From Theropithecus gelada (taxonomy: Eukaryota > Chordata > Mammalia > Primates > Cercopithecidae): DNA of 64,000 nt. How positions within the stretch are numbered: position 1 is the stretch's first letter; each line of letters starts with the position of its first letter. The notes under the pieces were generated by a model, which had not been told where the DNA came from, made no database searches, and saw only the letters and a program-made list of their open reading frames with translations. A program made the translations under genes and the position numbers. Below are positions 25,401 through 38,322 of the stretch, one piece after another. The DNA is taken from assembly GCF_003255815.1 (NCBI RefSeq), contig NC_037680.1, positions 25,514,304-25,578,303 on the forward strand, given 5' to 3'.

Positions 25401-26221
25401 TCTTCTTGATGTTAAAACGGTGAAGATAAAATTGATTTAAAGCCCACATCTGATCATTCATTCTTACACATTCGTATGTCCTGGTGTTTGATGAACCCCT
25501 TCTTATATGATTGTGCCAGCCTCTCTGCCCTGTTTTCACTTAAGTGCCATGGCTATGTTCTTGCTTATTAACGAGAGTTAACAATATGCATTATACTTAA
25601 AAAATCCAAACAGGGTTAAAAGGAAAAAGAAACAACAAAAACATCTGCTTTTCATCAAGGGGCGCCATCTTATAGCTTCTACTAGAATGAAGGTTTTGAG
25701 AGAAAGCAATAGAAGTTATGAATAGGCACAGACTTGCATAGGTGAAGATGCAGCTAGCAGAGACTGTGAGAAATAGTTTTATCTTTTTTGTTGTTGTTTC
25801 TACCTAAAACTATTGTACTTTAAAAGAAAAAACGCTGCTTGTAAGATACCGTTTGTTCAAATATTTTCTGGTGAAGAGAAATACTACTTAGTTTTAATGC
25901 TGAAATAACCTCATAATCATGTGTTCCTCTAGACTTTTAACTTTGCTTCCACGATTATTAAATGCACCCATCACTCTATTCACAACAGTAAGTTTGCCTT
26001 TAAGTTATCAAAAACACACTTTGCTGACTATCATTCCCATAGAAACATTTTTACCCCAGAGGATACAAGTGAAAATATTAAAAGAGAGAGAGAGAGGGAG
26101 GAACTAAGAATACATTCAAGAACATCTGGTATAGCATCAAGAAAATCTGTCTATGATATAAGGAAAGTTCATCTCCTTTTTTCGTCCCTGCACTGAGATA
26201 CATTCAAGGAATAATTTACTA
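22422..26221. other. Repeat-poor AT-rich DNA
   Basis: About 3.8 kb without recognisable genes or transposons. The only simple repeat seen is a (CA)n run at about 23764-23779. Open frames are 60-80 codons and unsupported. Confidence 0.5.
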
Positions 26222-26267
26222 TTAGGTCAGTGTAAAAGTTATTGCACTTTTGGGCATTACTTTCAAT
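26222..26267 (+). mobile_element. MADE1 (mariner-derived MITE), half copy
   Basis: 'ttaggtcagtgtaaaagttattgcac' followed by 'tgggcattactttcaat' is the left half of MADE1 (consensus 'ttaggttggtgcaaaagtaattgcgg...'). The right inverted arm is missing. Confidence 0.75.
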
Positions 26268-26358
26268 AGAAGTGGTTCAGTCAGAAATCTAACCCATAAA
26301 GCTTAAGATAACATAAACAGATGAAAAAATAAAGCATACATACTTACACCTAAAGTAT

Positions 26359-26440
26359 ATATGTATGTATACATACATACCTGTGGGTGTATATGTATGT
26401 ATACATACATACCTATGGGTGTATATGTATGTGTGTATGT
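26359..26440. repeat. 32-bp tandem repeat with internal palindrome
   Basis: Two 32-bp copies (26359-26390 and 26391-26422) differ at one base and are followed by a partial third. Each contains the perfect 18-bp palindrome 'atgtatgtatacatacat' and the spacer 'acctgtgggtgt'. A frame crossing it on the minus strand is not a gene. Confidence 0.9.
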
Positions 26441-26444
26441 AAAT

Positions 26445-28328
26445 ATAATTACATAAATATAATGTTTAACAAAAGAGCATTTTTCAATCTTAATTTTGTT
26501 TTTATCCTTAAAAATTAAATATAATAAAACAAAAAACTCCACCATGCATGTTAAGATATTGCATTTCAAACTACTAATTGCTCCTCCCATGCAAATGGAA
26601 AGGTGACCATTTTCTTCACTGTGTTGTCTCTTCCTCCAGAAATTGTGTGTTAATGTATTTCCCTAGTAATAACTCCTTATTTGCAGAGTTAGCTTTACCA
26701 GGTCAAGAATGGCTTGGTTTGGTTTGGTTTAAGAAACATTAACTGAGCATCTAATAAATGTTAAATACTGACTTAGGCTATAAAAATACAAAGATTAAAA
26801 AGGCATGCTTCCCACCTGTAAGGGAATGAAGAATAATGGCCATGAGTAGAGTGCCTAGGCTATCCCTTGAGAAAAAAATTCCTTTGTCAATGCAGTCATT
26901 GTTTATTGAAGGTGGAAGAAGTGAGGATGCTCATTAAGAGTTAGAATTTTGGTGTTATCCTTTTTACCATGAAGAGTAGTAGTCTTTTGCATAAATTGGT
27001 GAATCTCTAATGAGACCATCTATTTTACTTAAACTATTTCCATGTTTTAAAATACATGTCTTCTGCAACCCATTCCCCAACAATACAGACCCATTTCTAA
27101 TTTTTTCAAAAACCGTTCATACGAAAATAGGCCTTTTAACTAAGTCTCACCCTATATATACCATTCTCATTTATCTTGTGAAATCTCAGCCTTGATGTTA
27201 TTGGACAGTAAAAAGGCTACAATGGGACCCCTGTCAAAAGACAATTTTCTTCCTTGAATGATAAGCAATGGAACATGTAAGAACAAAAAGCCAACTGATT
27301 AATGGCATGCTGTTTCTCTACAGTTATCTTGCCCATGTTACACAGTCATTGTATAGATTGGACTAGATCATTAAATTATGTGATGGCAATCAGCCATCTA
27401 ACTTTAAAAGAGGTGGGAAAAGCCAATTTAAAAACTTAATATCTCAGGGTGATACAGTAGCCTTAGAAAACCAGCCAATTTAGAGAAAATTACCATATGT
27501 ACCAACGAGAATGATATATGTGAGCCTTAGCTAAGCATTTGTCCTTGTGCTGATGATGTTTTGAAGTCCGTAAAGAACTCTGTGCTTCTTTAATATTTGA
27601 GGACAGTGGTAAACCAGGGCATTAAACACTTGGAAAAGGAAAACACAGACTCTGGGAGGAAATATGTTCTTGTGGTGACTTTCCACTCTCTGCAACTCTA
27701 CTGGGAGCATTGGAATTATATTCTGAGATGTGAGGATCAATGTTTTAATGTTCTCTTCTATGTTTGCTTCTTAGTTGTGTCTCGTATGTCTTGTGGCTTT
27801 TATTTAACGTACTTATGTATTAGAGATGCATTCTACAAAACCCATAGCATGGGGTTATCATTCAAAATGGGACCGAAGGTTTTATAATACAATGGAAGCA
27901 TCCAATGTAATTATTCCTGTAATTATTATATAATTATTATTAGTAGTCAGTAGATATGAAAGAGTCTTATTGACATTTTTAAAAAGTATAACATATGTAT
28001 CCCCTTTTCATTCTTTCCCTTAAACAACATTATTTAAAGGATGACTTTGTATAAGATATGGTAGCAGGAAGTAGAGGTTCAGAGAAAGAGAGATGTAAAA
28101 GAGCTTAGAACCCAGCGGGAAACAGAATCCATAATTACAAGTGACTTTTATAAATGCTATTCTATGGAAAATAGCACATTGGAAGAAACATGATGGGAGT
28201 GAGCACATTGAAGGGAAACCAACATAGGTCACAATCACAAAGAATGACATTATTTCATATTAAATAGTATAATGGAGCCAACTATAAGTTCTCCTAAAAT
28301 AATTGAAGGATAAATTCCGATGCATACT
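26445..28328. other. Unassigned AT-rich DNA
   Basis: No gene or named repeat was recognised. A short (GGTTT)n run lies near 26712-26730. Confidence 0.4.
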
Positions 28329-28706
28329 ATCTTAGTTAGCTTGGCTGACACAACAAAATACAGTAGTCTGGGTGAATTAAACAACAGACGTGTATTTATC
28401 ATAGTTCTGAGGGTTGGAAAGACCAAGATCAAGATTCTGACCTTCAATAGTTTCCCATTGAAGGCCTGCTTCGTGGCTTACAGATGGTGCCTTCTCACCA
28501 TGTTCTCACATGGTTGAGACAGCTTGAACTTTGGTCTCTCCTCCTGTTTTTATAAGGACGCTAATCTCATTATGGGGACCTCGCTCTCATAACCTCATCT
28601 ACACCTAATGGTCTCCCATAGGCCTTACCTCCAAATACCATCATATTGAGAGCTAGGGCTTCAACACACCAGTTTGGGATGGACAAAAACATTCAGTCCA
28701 TAACAC
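28329..28706 (-). repeat. MLT1-type LTR, minus strand
   Basis: It reads as the complement of the MaLR LTR at 41-403: 'cttagttagcttggctgacacaacaaaatacagtag' through 'ggcttcaacacaccagtttgggatggacaaaaacattcag'. It is ancient, a solo LTR, and shows no visible TSD. Confidence 0.78.
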
Positions 28707-29348
28707 ATACCTTATCATCTCAGACAAACCTATCTCATTTTTTTCAGTGATGATTTCATTATACACAAAATGATTACTTTTTCCACACTCTAAACGATAC
28801 ACTTGAAACTACACTGAATGCTTATCACCATATATTTATGTTGAATTAACGGATGTCAGAGAAGTTTCCAAGCAGTTTTTAGGTTTAGTTAACATTTTAT
28901 TTCCCATTGAGTCAGGCACACCGGCCCCAAGATCATCCAAACTGATAGCCATCCAAATTGTTTTCTTGTGGTGATGAGTAGCAATTTGATTCTGGCTCAG
29001 CTGTAGAAGTACTATTTAGTGGAACCTAAGCAAATGTGTCTGTAAATGGTATGATTTTTTTGAATTGTTTTGGCATTCCAAAGGACTCATAAGCTATGAT
29101 TTATTTTTCTCCTTTACACTGAAAAAAAAAATCCTTTACAGAATTTCTGTCTGCTGACCTCAAGTAGTTGGTAACAGACTCAAGATCACAGAAACTCTTT
29201 TTTCTAAAATTAAAAAGAACCCAAGGTTCAGAAGACAGACCGAATACTGGATGGTTCTAATTTGATGCTGCAGAGAAAGAGATAGGAGGTCACACATTTT
29301 TCTTTGAGCTACATTATTAAAACCTAACTATCTTTATGTAGACACTTT
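28707..29348. other. Unassigned DNA
   Basis: Nothing recognised. Confidence 0.4.
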
Positions 29349-29363
29349 CACAAAATAACTTTT

Positions 29364-29666
29364 TTTTTTTTTTTTTTTTTTTTTGAGACGGAGTCTCGCT
29401 CTGTCGCCCGGGCTGGAGTGCAGTGGCCAGATCTCAGCTCACTGCAAGCTCCGCCTCCCGGGTTTACGCCATTCTCCTGCCTCAGCCTCCCGAGTAACTG
29501 GGACTACAGGCGCCCGCCATCTCGCCTGGCTAGTTTTTTGTATTTTTTAGTAGAGACGGGGTTTCACCGTGTTCGCCAGGATGGTCTCAATCTTCTGACC
29601 TCGTGATCCACCCGTCTCGGCCTCCCAAAGTGCTGGGATTACAGGCTTGAGCCACCGCGCCCGGCC
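29364..29666 (-). repeat. Young AluY (AluYR-type, Old World monkey), minus strand
   Basis: Nearly consensus Alu with abundant intact CpGs. It has a perfect 15-bp TSD 'cacaaaataactttt' (29349-29363 and 29667-29681) and a T head of about 22. It carries 'cagtggccagatctcagctc', 'cctggctagttttttgtat' and 'acaggcttgagccaccgcg', variants typical of cercopithecid AluYR elements and not human AluY. The low divergence makes it one of the most recent insertions in the window. Confidence 0.95.
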
Positions 29667-29804
29667 CACAAAATAACTTTTAATTGATTCATGAGATTGT
29701 GAATGTAACACACTTTCATTTATACCATTTGCTTTAATTGAATTACATTAAGTGAATTTTTGGACTAATGATAACACTGATAATAACAGTAATAACATTA
29801 TTCA

Positions 29805-30010
29805 AAACTGGCAAAGCCCTTTCACTATGTGTCAACTATTGTGCTAAGTCTGTTACACTATCTCACTTAGCCCTAACAGTCCTCTTCTTCACTTCACTGA
29901 GGCAGCTAAGCAATTTGTCTTAGATTATAGTTGGTGAAAAGAGAATGGGGCCTGCATTGAACACAGGCAATCTGACATCACAGATAATCGTAACCATCAT
30001 GCCACAGTAG
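29805..30010 (+). repeat. MIR-family SINE
   Basis: 'ctatgtgtcaactattgtgctaagtctgttacactatctcacttagccctaacag' then 'cactgaggcagctaagcaatttgtcttagattatag' follow the MIR 3' half order. It ends in 'gtaaccatcatgccaca'. Confidence 0.75.
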
Positions 30011-30298
30011 TTGATAACTGACTCAAAATCACAGATGCTTTTTTTCTTCAAACTGAAAAGAATCAAGACCTAGAACACAAACCAAACACAGTCTAAACAT
30101 AGACCTGTAAGTCTAAGGATGGCTCTCATACCATCGCCCCATGGTTTTGCTTTTACAATTTTGACATTCCTCTTTAGAGAAAGAACACAAACTTGTGAAT
30201 ATGTGAATATATATTTAGAGTAAAAAAGTACATCCAAATGCCATTTTCATAAAAAGCAGTTGAAGATGGTAGCCAACACAAAATCCTGAAAAATAATA

Positions 30299-30690
30299 GT
30301 TATGTGTCACTTAATGATGGGGATATGTTCTGAGACATGCTTCCTTCAGTAAATTGGTCATTGTGAGACCATCTTAGAGTATACTTAGACAAACCTAGGA
30401 TGTGTATCCTACCACACACTTAGGCTATATGGTACAACCTATTGCTCCTAGGCTACAATCCTATACAGCATGTTACAATACTGAGTACTGTAGGCAATTG
30501 TAACACAATGGCATTTGTGTCTCTAAGCTTATCTAAATATAGAAAAGGTGATGTGTTGCACTGCTACAGTACTATGGTACAATGTCACTAAGTGATAGAA
30601 ATTTCTCAGCTCCATTATAATCATATGGGAGCACGATCCTATATGTGGTCCATCATTGATCATAACCTCATTGTGGGGCACTAGACTGTA
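30299..30690 (+). mobile_element. MER2-like (TcMar-Tigger) MITE
   Basis: The block has the MER2-type order: 'tatgtgtcacttaatgatggggatatgttctgag', then 'aggctatatggtacaacctattgctcctaggctaca', then 'actgagtactgtaggcaattgtaacacaatgg', ending 'ttgtggggcactagactg'. The ends are imperfect inverted repeats. There is no transposase. Confidence 0.78.
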
Positions 30691-30951
30691 TCTCTTTTTT
30701 TTCCTTACTTTTTTTTGTCTCTTTACACTTTCTTTGATCATCTCTCCATATAATTTTTACATAATACTCATTTTCTATCAATGAAGAAGTACTTAGAATT
30801 TTCTCCTAGTATATTTAATTCTTTTTTTTCCCTAATAGCTACTTTAGGAAAGTTACTGTCAGGCTCACAGCTCACTGTTGGTAAGGGCATGGGAATTTTT
30901 AGGATTGTTGTTAAACTTCTTTCAAAGCCCTTTTTAAAAAAAAAATTACAG

Positions 30952-31099
30952 CACACACACACATACATATGTACACATACACACACATATATACCTGCAC
31001 ACACATATATACACATGCACAAACATACATACATACACATATATATGTTACATATATTTTTGTGTGTGCAAATATATATATACACACACATATATATAT
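30952..31099. repeat. Compound (CA)n/(TA)n microsatellite
   Basis: About 148 bp of alternating CACA, TATA and CATA tracts. Coding frames over it on both strands are low-complexity artefacts. Confidence 0.95.
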
Positions 31100-31354
31100 G
31101 GTGTTAAGTTTAAGGAAAACTTCCTTCAGACCAGCTTTTGATTTAGAACATTCTGAACCTTGTTCCTTTTCTACTACTTATAGTCTTCCAGTGCCAGGGC
31201 ACCATAGCCCATGATCATTTTGCAGGGTGATCTCTGAGAATACACCTTCGGTGGGTCTGGCTGCATGGAGAGTAGGTACAGAGGGTGGTGAAGCACACCT
31301 GGCCATCCTTCATTAGGTCGACTAGCAGAAACCAAACACAGGAGTATATGGTAG

Positions 31355-31508
31355 TAAGATTTAGCAAATAAAAATATAGGATGCCCAGTTAAATTTGCAT
31401 TTCAGATGAACAACAAACAATATTTTCTGGATACACTTACACTTAAAAATTATCCATTGTTCATCCAAAATTAAAATTGAACTGATGTCCTGAATTTTAT
31501 CTGTCAAC
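31355..31508. mobile_element. Palindromic MITE (non-autonomous DNA transposon)
   Basis: Two roughly 70-nt arms are imperfect inverted repeats. The left arm has 'agcaaataaaaatataggatgcccagttaaatttg' and 'cagatgaacaac'. The right arm, read in complement, has 'gacagataaaattcaggacatcagttcaatttt' and 'gatgaacaat'. This matches a dispersed palindromic DNA-transposon family in primates. I cannot give its name with confidence. Confidence 0.62.
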
Positions 31509-34500
31509 CATGCAGAAGCATCTGTGAAACACAAAAGTATTTAATATAAACCACTAAACTGAATTTAATGTATCACCAACTAAACCTCCTCAGAATAAAA
31601 TCCCCAAATGGGATCTGGATACTCTAACCCCGCTGGACCAGATAAGGGCCATGCAGAGTAAATCAAAGAGGAAATAGGCAGGAGTTTCCGTCAATTACAG
31701 TTAAAATATTTCACTTTTGCAAATTTGTGACCATGTATGCAAAAACAGGGACGACACAAACACATTGCCAGGGCCACTACCAGTACCCGGGATCCATGCA
31801 AGTGAAGAACCATAAAGCTTAGCCTGATCAGCCTTGGGGTTAGTCTGCCTACTTCACTGGATCTATAAAAGACCACAGCATATGGGCCTATGTCAAAGTA
31901 CTGACCATGCACCAAAACTTCCCCAAAAGTTCTATCAGTACAACTTCTGAATTCTAAAGTATTTCCTCTCTGATCATTCGTGTAATAAGATTGTACTACG
32001 CTAGCTCATGCTTATTTGATTGCAATTAAAAACTTGGTGATTTTTTGATTCCCAACTAGGTATCCACATGTATATCTATGTATATACTGTATTTTTTTCA
32101 CAACTAGATTTTAAATTCCTCCAGTGCATTGTGAAGGCTTTGCCCCCTCCTGATATATCCAAATAGGACCTAAGTGGCAGCAAGGGAGCAAAAATATTTA
32201 GTAAAATAATGTATTGCTGTTCTTTTTGAATAATTAGACAGTAGTATAATTTACAGATGTAATATGACTTTTTGTTTAGGAAACTTCCTGAGTGTCCCTT
32301 TAGATGTTTAAAATAAGCCCATCTCTGTATGATGTTAGGGAAGAAGGCAATACAAACAGAAGGACAAATAATTGTGTGTAATCGTAGGAAAAGAATGTTT
32401 CTACAAGCAACCCAGGACAGAGTATAAGAGGGGAGGAAGCCGAAGATGTCTCAAAGATCTGAATGAGAAGGGAGAGCCCAAGTTTCACAGGAAGAGGCCA
32501 GAGTTCTGCAGAAAAATATGGTCAGTTATATGTTTTCCAAGGTATGGAATAGTAGATCTTCTTCACTTCTTAGTATGGCAGTGCCTAATACTGAATTTTA
32601 AGGATTTGTTTCACACTAGTAAGTTCTGATAATTCTTTTCTAATTCAGCAGTCTTCAGTCAACATCTATTGCACACAACACGTTTGATCTAGTAGGTACT
32701 TTGGAAGAATTAGAGGATGGGCAGTCTACTATGTGGCAAGATGGCGCAGTAAAATAGCAAGATCTGGATTTAGTTGCAATGTAGCTACCTTCCCTAAAGC
32801 AGGCTAATTTTGATCAGTAATTTGGTCCAAAGGCCCATAGAAATCCATGGGAAAATTGATTGAGGCTGTATAATATATGAAATGCTGATCTGGAGCCATA
32901 GGTTTTGAATATCTTTATATATATATATATATATATAAAAGGAACTGAAAGTGGAAACAACATGCAGATACTATCAAAGTGGACAACAGTTAGCAGTCTA
33001 CGCCTGCTGACTTAGCATCTGTCCGTCCTTCCTCTCACCTGCTTTACCTTCTAGCACACTGGTTTATTTTTGTATTTTATCTCTTACCCATCCATTACTT
33101 GGGCAAGGCCGGAAGAGAAAGGTCTTTCCTAGCTCATAACACTTCGAGCCATGTCTACCACACACTGCATTTTATTCCCAACACTGCTCAGAAACTCTTG
33201 TTTCCTTGCTGCCCTTTATTTATAGACCATCTAGCTACATTCCCAACACAGGTAAAATGTCAGGCAATGTAAACCATATTTCCCTGCAGCCCTTTGGCCA
33301 TAACATTATAAAGAAAGCACCTTTAATTTATCATGTCTTCCTTGAGTGCCCACAGCTGTTTCACTTAGGAGAGCCCAGCATCCTTCTGTGGCGAGCTTGG
33401 AGCAATTTGACAAAACTAAACCAACGGGTTGCATGGGGTGACCTTTAAGATCCCTTCCAGCCTAGAATTCTGTGCTGCTAGGACTCCATCCTCCACAGAT
33501 AAATGTTCAGCTGAGTGCAGAGAAAAGAGCCATGCTTTACTATTATCTGATATTAAGGGCAAGACCACTTGGCAGTTTGCTTAATTCCTGGCTAAATATT
33601 TGTCAACCTAAGCTGTAATATATGCTAGCTTATAGTTATCTAAAACTAAAATTAAATGTCTAGAAAAGTCTATTGTGGTATTTAGTCTCTATCCATATAC
33701 TTTCTTGAGGAGTTTTAACTGAAGAGGTAAGGGCTAGGGTAAAGGCGATATGTGCAGGGGGTTCTTAAAAGCATTATTTGACAACTCGTGAAAAAGAACT
33801 TGAAAAAAATAAATATATTCCTAGGGATATTTTTATATTTATTGCACTTAATTTAACAAATTATTGCGGGAAACACATAGACAGCATTTTCCCAGTAAAA
33901 TTATTATACTTAAATGAACTTTTGACAATGTATTAATTACAAGGACATGACCACATTTATTCTGCTGATCCAGTAATTACACACATTAAAGAAATATTTA
34001 TCCACAAACCATGCAGTGTACTTCAAAACAGCATTTATTGCCAAATTACATTTCCTGGATATCTGTGCCTGATTTCCAGTTACTAGTAATTTTTTAATTT
34101 TAAGAGAAAGGGAGAAGTCATGAGAAATTTGAAAAATCTTGTATAAACAAATGTTTATTGATTTAAAAAATTGAAATGCAGATCTTTTTAATCATAGACC
34201 ACTTCTACTTGGAAAAATAGTTCTGAGGCAACTAACATCATGTGTTTCAGATGGAAAAGGCATAACAGTAATCACAATATTTCAAGCTCTTTCCTTCTTT
34301 CCTATCTCTAGTTATGAATAAAAACACAGCCTAAATTTTAAACTAAAATGTGACTTCATACTAGATAATGATCGGAGAAAAATTTATATAATTTGCAGTT
34401 GTCTGGAAGATTCAAATATACAGTTTATTCCAGAAAGTTTGAAAACTTTTATGAAATCTTAGCAATTGTTTACAAAACAACTGGACTAGTTCTACACCTG

Positions 34501-37500
34501 TAGCAAACCACAGATACAAACATGCTCATCTTCACTTTGAATGTTATAAAGCACAGTGGGAGAAGGGAGGAAAAGAAGCCTTTTTAAATTAAGGTTCTAA
34601 AGTTAGAGGCATAATGAATTGCGAAGAACTGGTGGTTGAACTCAACCACAGGGACTGTTTCTTTCTCAGTAGCATACTTTATTAAGCTTACCAAAGAATG
34701 AAAACATTTCTATTTTGATATTTGAACATCCGATATTACATTCACTTCCTTATGTCTTTGGAAAAGTTCCTATTAACTGAACATTTCAAACATGACACTT
34801 AAGTGATGCCCTAACCCCTTGGATAATTGGATGAAATAGCAAGATCTATGTTGATTTTAAATTTTATATGAAAGGAAAACCTAGAAGCTTTTCTTGTTCC
34901 TTCTTCAGGTGAAAAAGGAGGAAATATTATCAAATACTTAGTACCTTATGTGAAAATAATAATTAAAAGCCTAGAAAGAACAATAAAAAACTATGTTTTA
35001 TTGAATGCCTTCTTTGAGCTAGCATTTTATATATATTAGGTCATATAGTCCTCACAACTTTTTAAAAATGGGGTTAATTGCAAAATATACATCTAGATAA
35101 GAAGGTTGAAACTAGTATAATGTAGGTCATGAGTTGATCAAGTCCAAAGGTATCCTCTAAATAGTAGAAAAGCTCCAACATACTGGTTTTTGACCACATT
35201 CAAAGTTTTCAGAAATTAAAACATATCATCAAGTTGATGCCACAATGTGGCAGTGTATCTACTCCTCCTACATTACTGTGCCAATTCCCAAAAGCAAATG
35301 GTACATCTTAGTACTGATGAAGTAGAGGAGAGCGCTTCCTCAAATACCTAGAAGAGACAGGCATGAAAATTGTTAGATGATAAAGGTCATCACCAGTGAT
35401 CACGCACCTTTCCATAGTGCCTCAGACACAATCAAATGCACTCAAGTCTATAATATCACCTTATTCATTTTCAGTAGGACTACATCAGAACTTGGCAGAA
35501 CACAGATCAATGAGATGGTTACAAGGCCTAAACACAGAGCAGGAAACCTAACTTTTGATTGTGTGTCTGCTGTAGGAACACAGATAAATTTGGGCTGAAT
35601 TAAATCTATAATAATTTTTAGCTCTAAATTCAACAAAGATATTTCTTAAACTATAAAACTGCTTAAATAGACATATGCATGTCTTTTGAAAACTTACTTG
35701 TAGATATAAAAGTACTACATGCTTTAAGCTGCATAAACAATTCCTACTATAAAATTTAAAATATTGCTCTTATTAAAACACAGAAGTAGGTTATTATAAA
35801 AGTGTGTTTTAAACATATTTTTCGGCATAAAGTAAGGAATATTGTTCTTGCCTTGGGGAGAACAAAGTAGGATAACAAAAGAAAAAAGTAATAGGACTTT
35901 CATAACCCAAACTATATTTATTAAGATTAGAACATTCTGCTCCCCACCAAATCTAATTAGAATACCCTTATTGTAATTCTGCCTGAGTTACTACATAACC
36001 TGCTCCTATTGTTGTCAGTGATTGAGAAATAATACAAATTAAAGTGCGTTAGATCAAATAGATAAATATAGGTATGACTAAAAAGGCAAATGAAAGATTG
36101 ATATGAATTATCCTCATTTATTTTTTAAATTCTTCATTTTGATAGCCTACCTTTCTGAAAAATTACATATAGAGAAATAAAGAAAAAACAAAAGCTTAAA
36201 ATGTATTTTAAACTTTTCGTGCAACTAATTATGTATTTGTTGTTTCTGAGTCACAACTACTGATATTTTTGGCTTCCAGAGCATTCTATGAAAAATGTAG
36301 TGATAAATGTTTTGCTTTGACTTCATACACCAAAGCCTTCACTATCTGGCCAAAAATCTATTTTCGTGGGTTTTGTGGTTATGACAATTAGGCTTCCACA
36401 TTTGGCTATGTCCCAAGAGTCAGAGAATCTGGCCATTAGAAAATAAGACTCCCAGCATAGAATCCTACTTCTGTGCAATTAGATTAAAAAGATATGTTTT
36501 CCTCTTAAAAAAAAAAAAAAAAAAAAAAAGTGTTAACTCATGAAACTCTCAATCAAGGAGTCCTCCTTTCTAGCGTTTATTTCTCAACATCCATCACAAC
36601 CCACAACCAAGGTGAGTGTAGACTAAGAACAACAGGACTTCAATAAGTATTTGATCACTGATTACATGCTACATGAACAGACACAGAAAACAAAATACAT
36701 TAATATATGTTTAAAATATGACAAACTTCAACACTCATTCTTGTTTAAAAAAAAAAAACTATGAAATACTAGGTTAATTTGTTTTTGTCTGAAATCCACA
36801 GTCAACACCATATTTATTGGTGAAACTCCAAAGCAAAATTAAATGGGTTTATTATATGAGTACCATTTCTAAACATTGCTTTAGGAATTCTGGTCACAGG
36901 AAAAAATCATGCGATGTAAATAAGAAGTAAAAATGTTGGAAAGAATGATGAAAATGTGTGTTTTCTTTCAAAAATTTTTCTCCACATCAACAATAACTAT
37001 TGAAGTGGTAATAGCAGGAAAAAAAATGCGACCACCATAGAAATTCTTTTCAAATAAATAAAATTATTCTAAGAATAACTCTAAAAATGTTTGAAAAAGG
37101 CCAATGTATTTTTTTAAAATTTCTGTAAAATACTAGGTATATTTTAGTAGGTACCATAGAACATAGAATCCAGATTTTCCTAAACCTTAAAAAATTAAAT
37201 GTGTAAAAAAAAAATCACAATTCTTCTTGAGATTTATAAGTTCAATATCAAAAAAGTAAAATCTTAATGGGCCTATTTTGTAGATATTGACAAAACAATT
37301 CTAAAATACATAAGGAAGCAAGTAAAATGTGTGTGTGCATGTTGGGCATTTGGTCCAGTGTAAAGAGGTATGTACCCTATACAGCTAAGGTAATTATAAC
37401 AGTGAAGTAACAAATCAAAAATCAAAAGACAGATTGTTTGCCTTTAAGTCCTAAAGAATGCTAAAGAGACAAAGTTAGCTTTTCACATTTGAAATATTGG

Positions 37501-37624
37501 AAACTCTAACGAAAATACCGAGAATTAAGTATTAACTGATAACTAACTACTTTTATCCAATTCTTTATTTTATTAACAGAATTCTCCAACAACGGTTTCA
37601 TAAAAGAACAAAATAATAATAATA
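31509..37624. other. Long AT-rich stretch without recognised genes
   Basis: About 6 kb. It contains a (TA)n run at 32916-32937, an A run at 36507-36529, and a possible weak MIR at about 34990-35140 ('ctttgagctagcattttatatatattaggtcatatagtcctcaca'). No exon, promoter or other repeat could be supported. Confidence 0.45.
32916..32937. repeat. (TA)n microsatellite
   Basis: About eleven TA units. Confidence 0.95.
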
Positions 37625-37628
37625 ATAA

Positions 37629-38318
37629 TGAGACGGAAGAGTTCCCTTGACCCCTTTGTGGGACTCATGAAGGGGTGGCTCGCTTATTCAGCCAGCAGCT
37701 CTCAAACCCCTTGCAGGAGGGGAAGCATGTAGGTGAGCGGGTGCAGAGGCCGGAACAAGTGCTTCTGGGCGTGGGCAGGATTAGAGCTCTGTGCGGCTCT
37801 GTGGCAGCATCTAGGAGTTGCCTGAGACCCTTGGAGCCCCAGAGGGCATGCGTTACAATCAGTGCTTTTTTTTAGCATTTGCCATCTGTGGACAGTTAGG
37901 TGTTAACCAGCTCAGTGGAGTGTTAGGATGACAGCAGTGGGTGAATGTGGAGGACTTTACTGAGCAGTAGAAGTGGCTCTCAGTAGGAAGTGGGGCAGGA
38001 AAGGGAGTAACATGGTAGGAAAATCTTCTCCTGGAGTCTAGCTGCCCGACTGAACTCTCTGACCACAGTCCCCAATGTCTAGCTGCTGCTTCTCCTCTTG
38101 ATGTTCAGACTTTTTTCTCTTCTATGTGTGTGACTACTGAGTCTGGGTTTTGGGGTTCTTATGGGCACAGTATAGGGGCGGGGTGGGCCAAAAGGTAAGA
38201 TTTGGGTGAGAAAACAGGGATTGAACTCACTTTGGGCCATGGGTCCAGGCTTGAGGGTGGAGCCCTCACCAGGCACCTCGCCCCCTTCTACCCGGTATTT
38301 CCCTGACTTTCTATGTCA
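37629..38318 (+). repeat. Class I ERV solo LTR (HUERS-P/LTR8-LTR9-like)
   Basis: The 690-bp element begins TG ('tgagacggaagagttccctt') and ends CA ('ctatgtca'). It is flanked by 'ataa' on both sides (37625-37628 and 38319-38322; up to 7 bp match because the site is an AAT run). A 4-bp TSD fits class I ERVs. Local G+C is far above the surroundings. It contains 'ggttcttatgggcacagtataggggcggggtggg', shared with the LTR at 51682-52579. No internal ERV sequence adjoins it. Confidence 0.75.
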
Positions 38319-38322
38319 ATAA

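Noticed and set aside
30768..31214. Open frames rich in Cys, Tyr and Val or in Thr and His over the CA/TA microsatellite
   Set aside because: Low-complexity translations of a dinucleotide repeat.
32720..32760. 'caagatggcgcag' resembling the L1 5' start and YY1 site
   Set aside because: No L1 5'UTR follows it; a short chance match.
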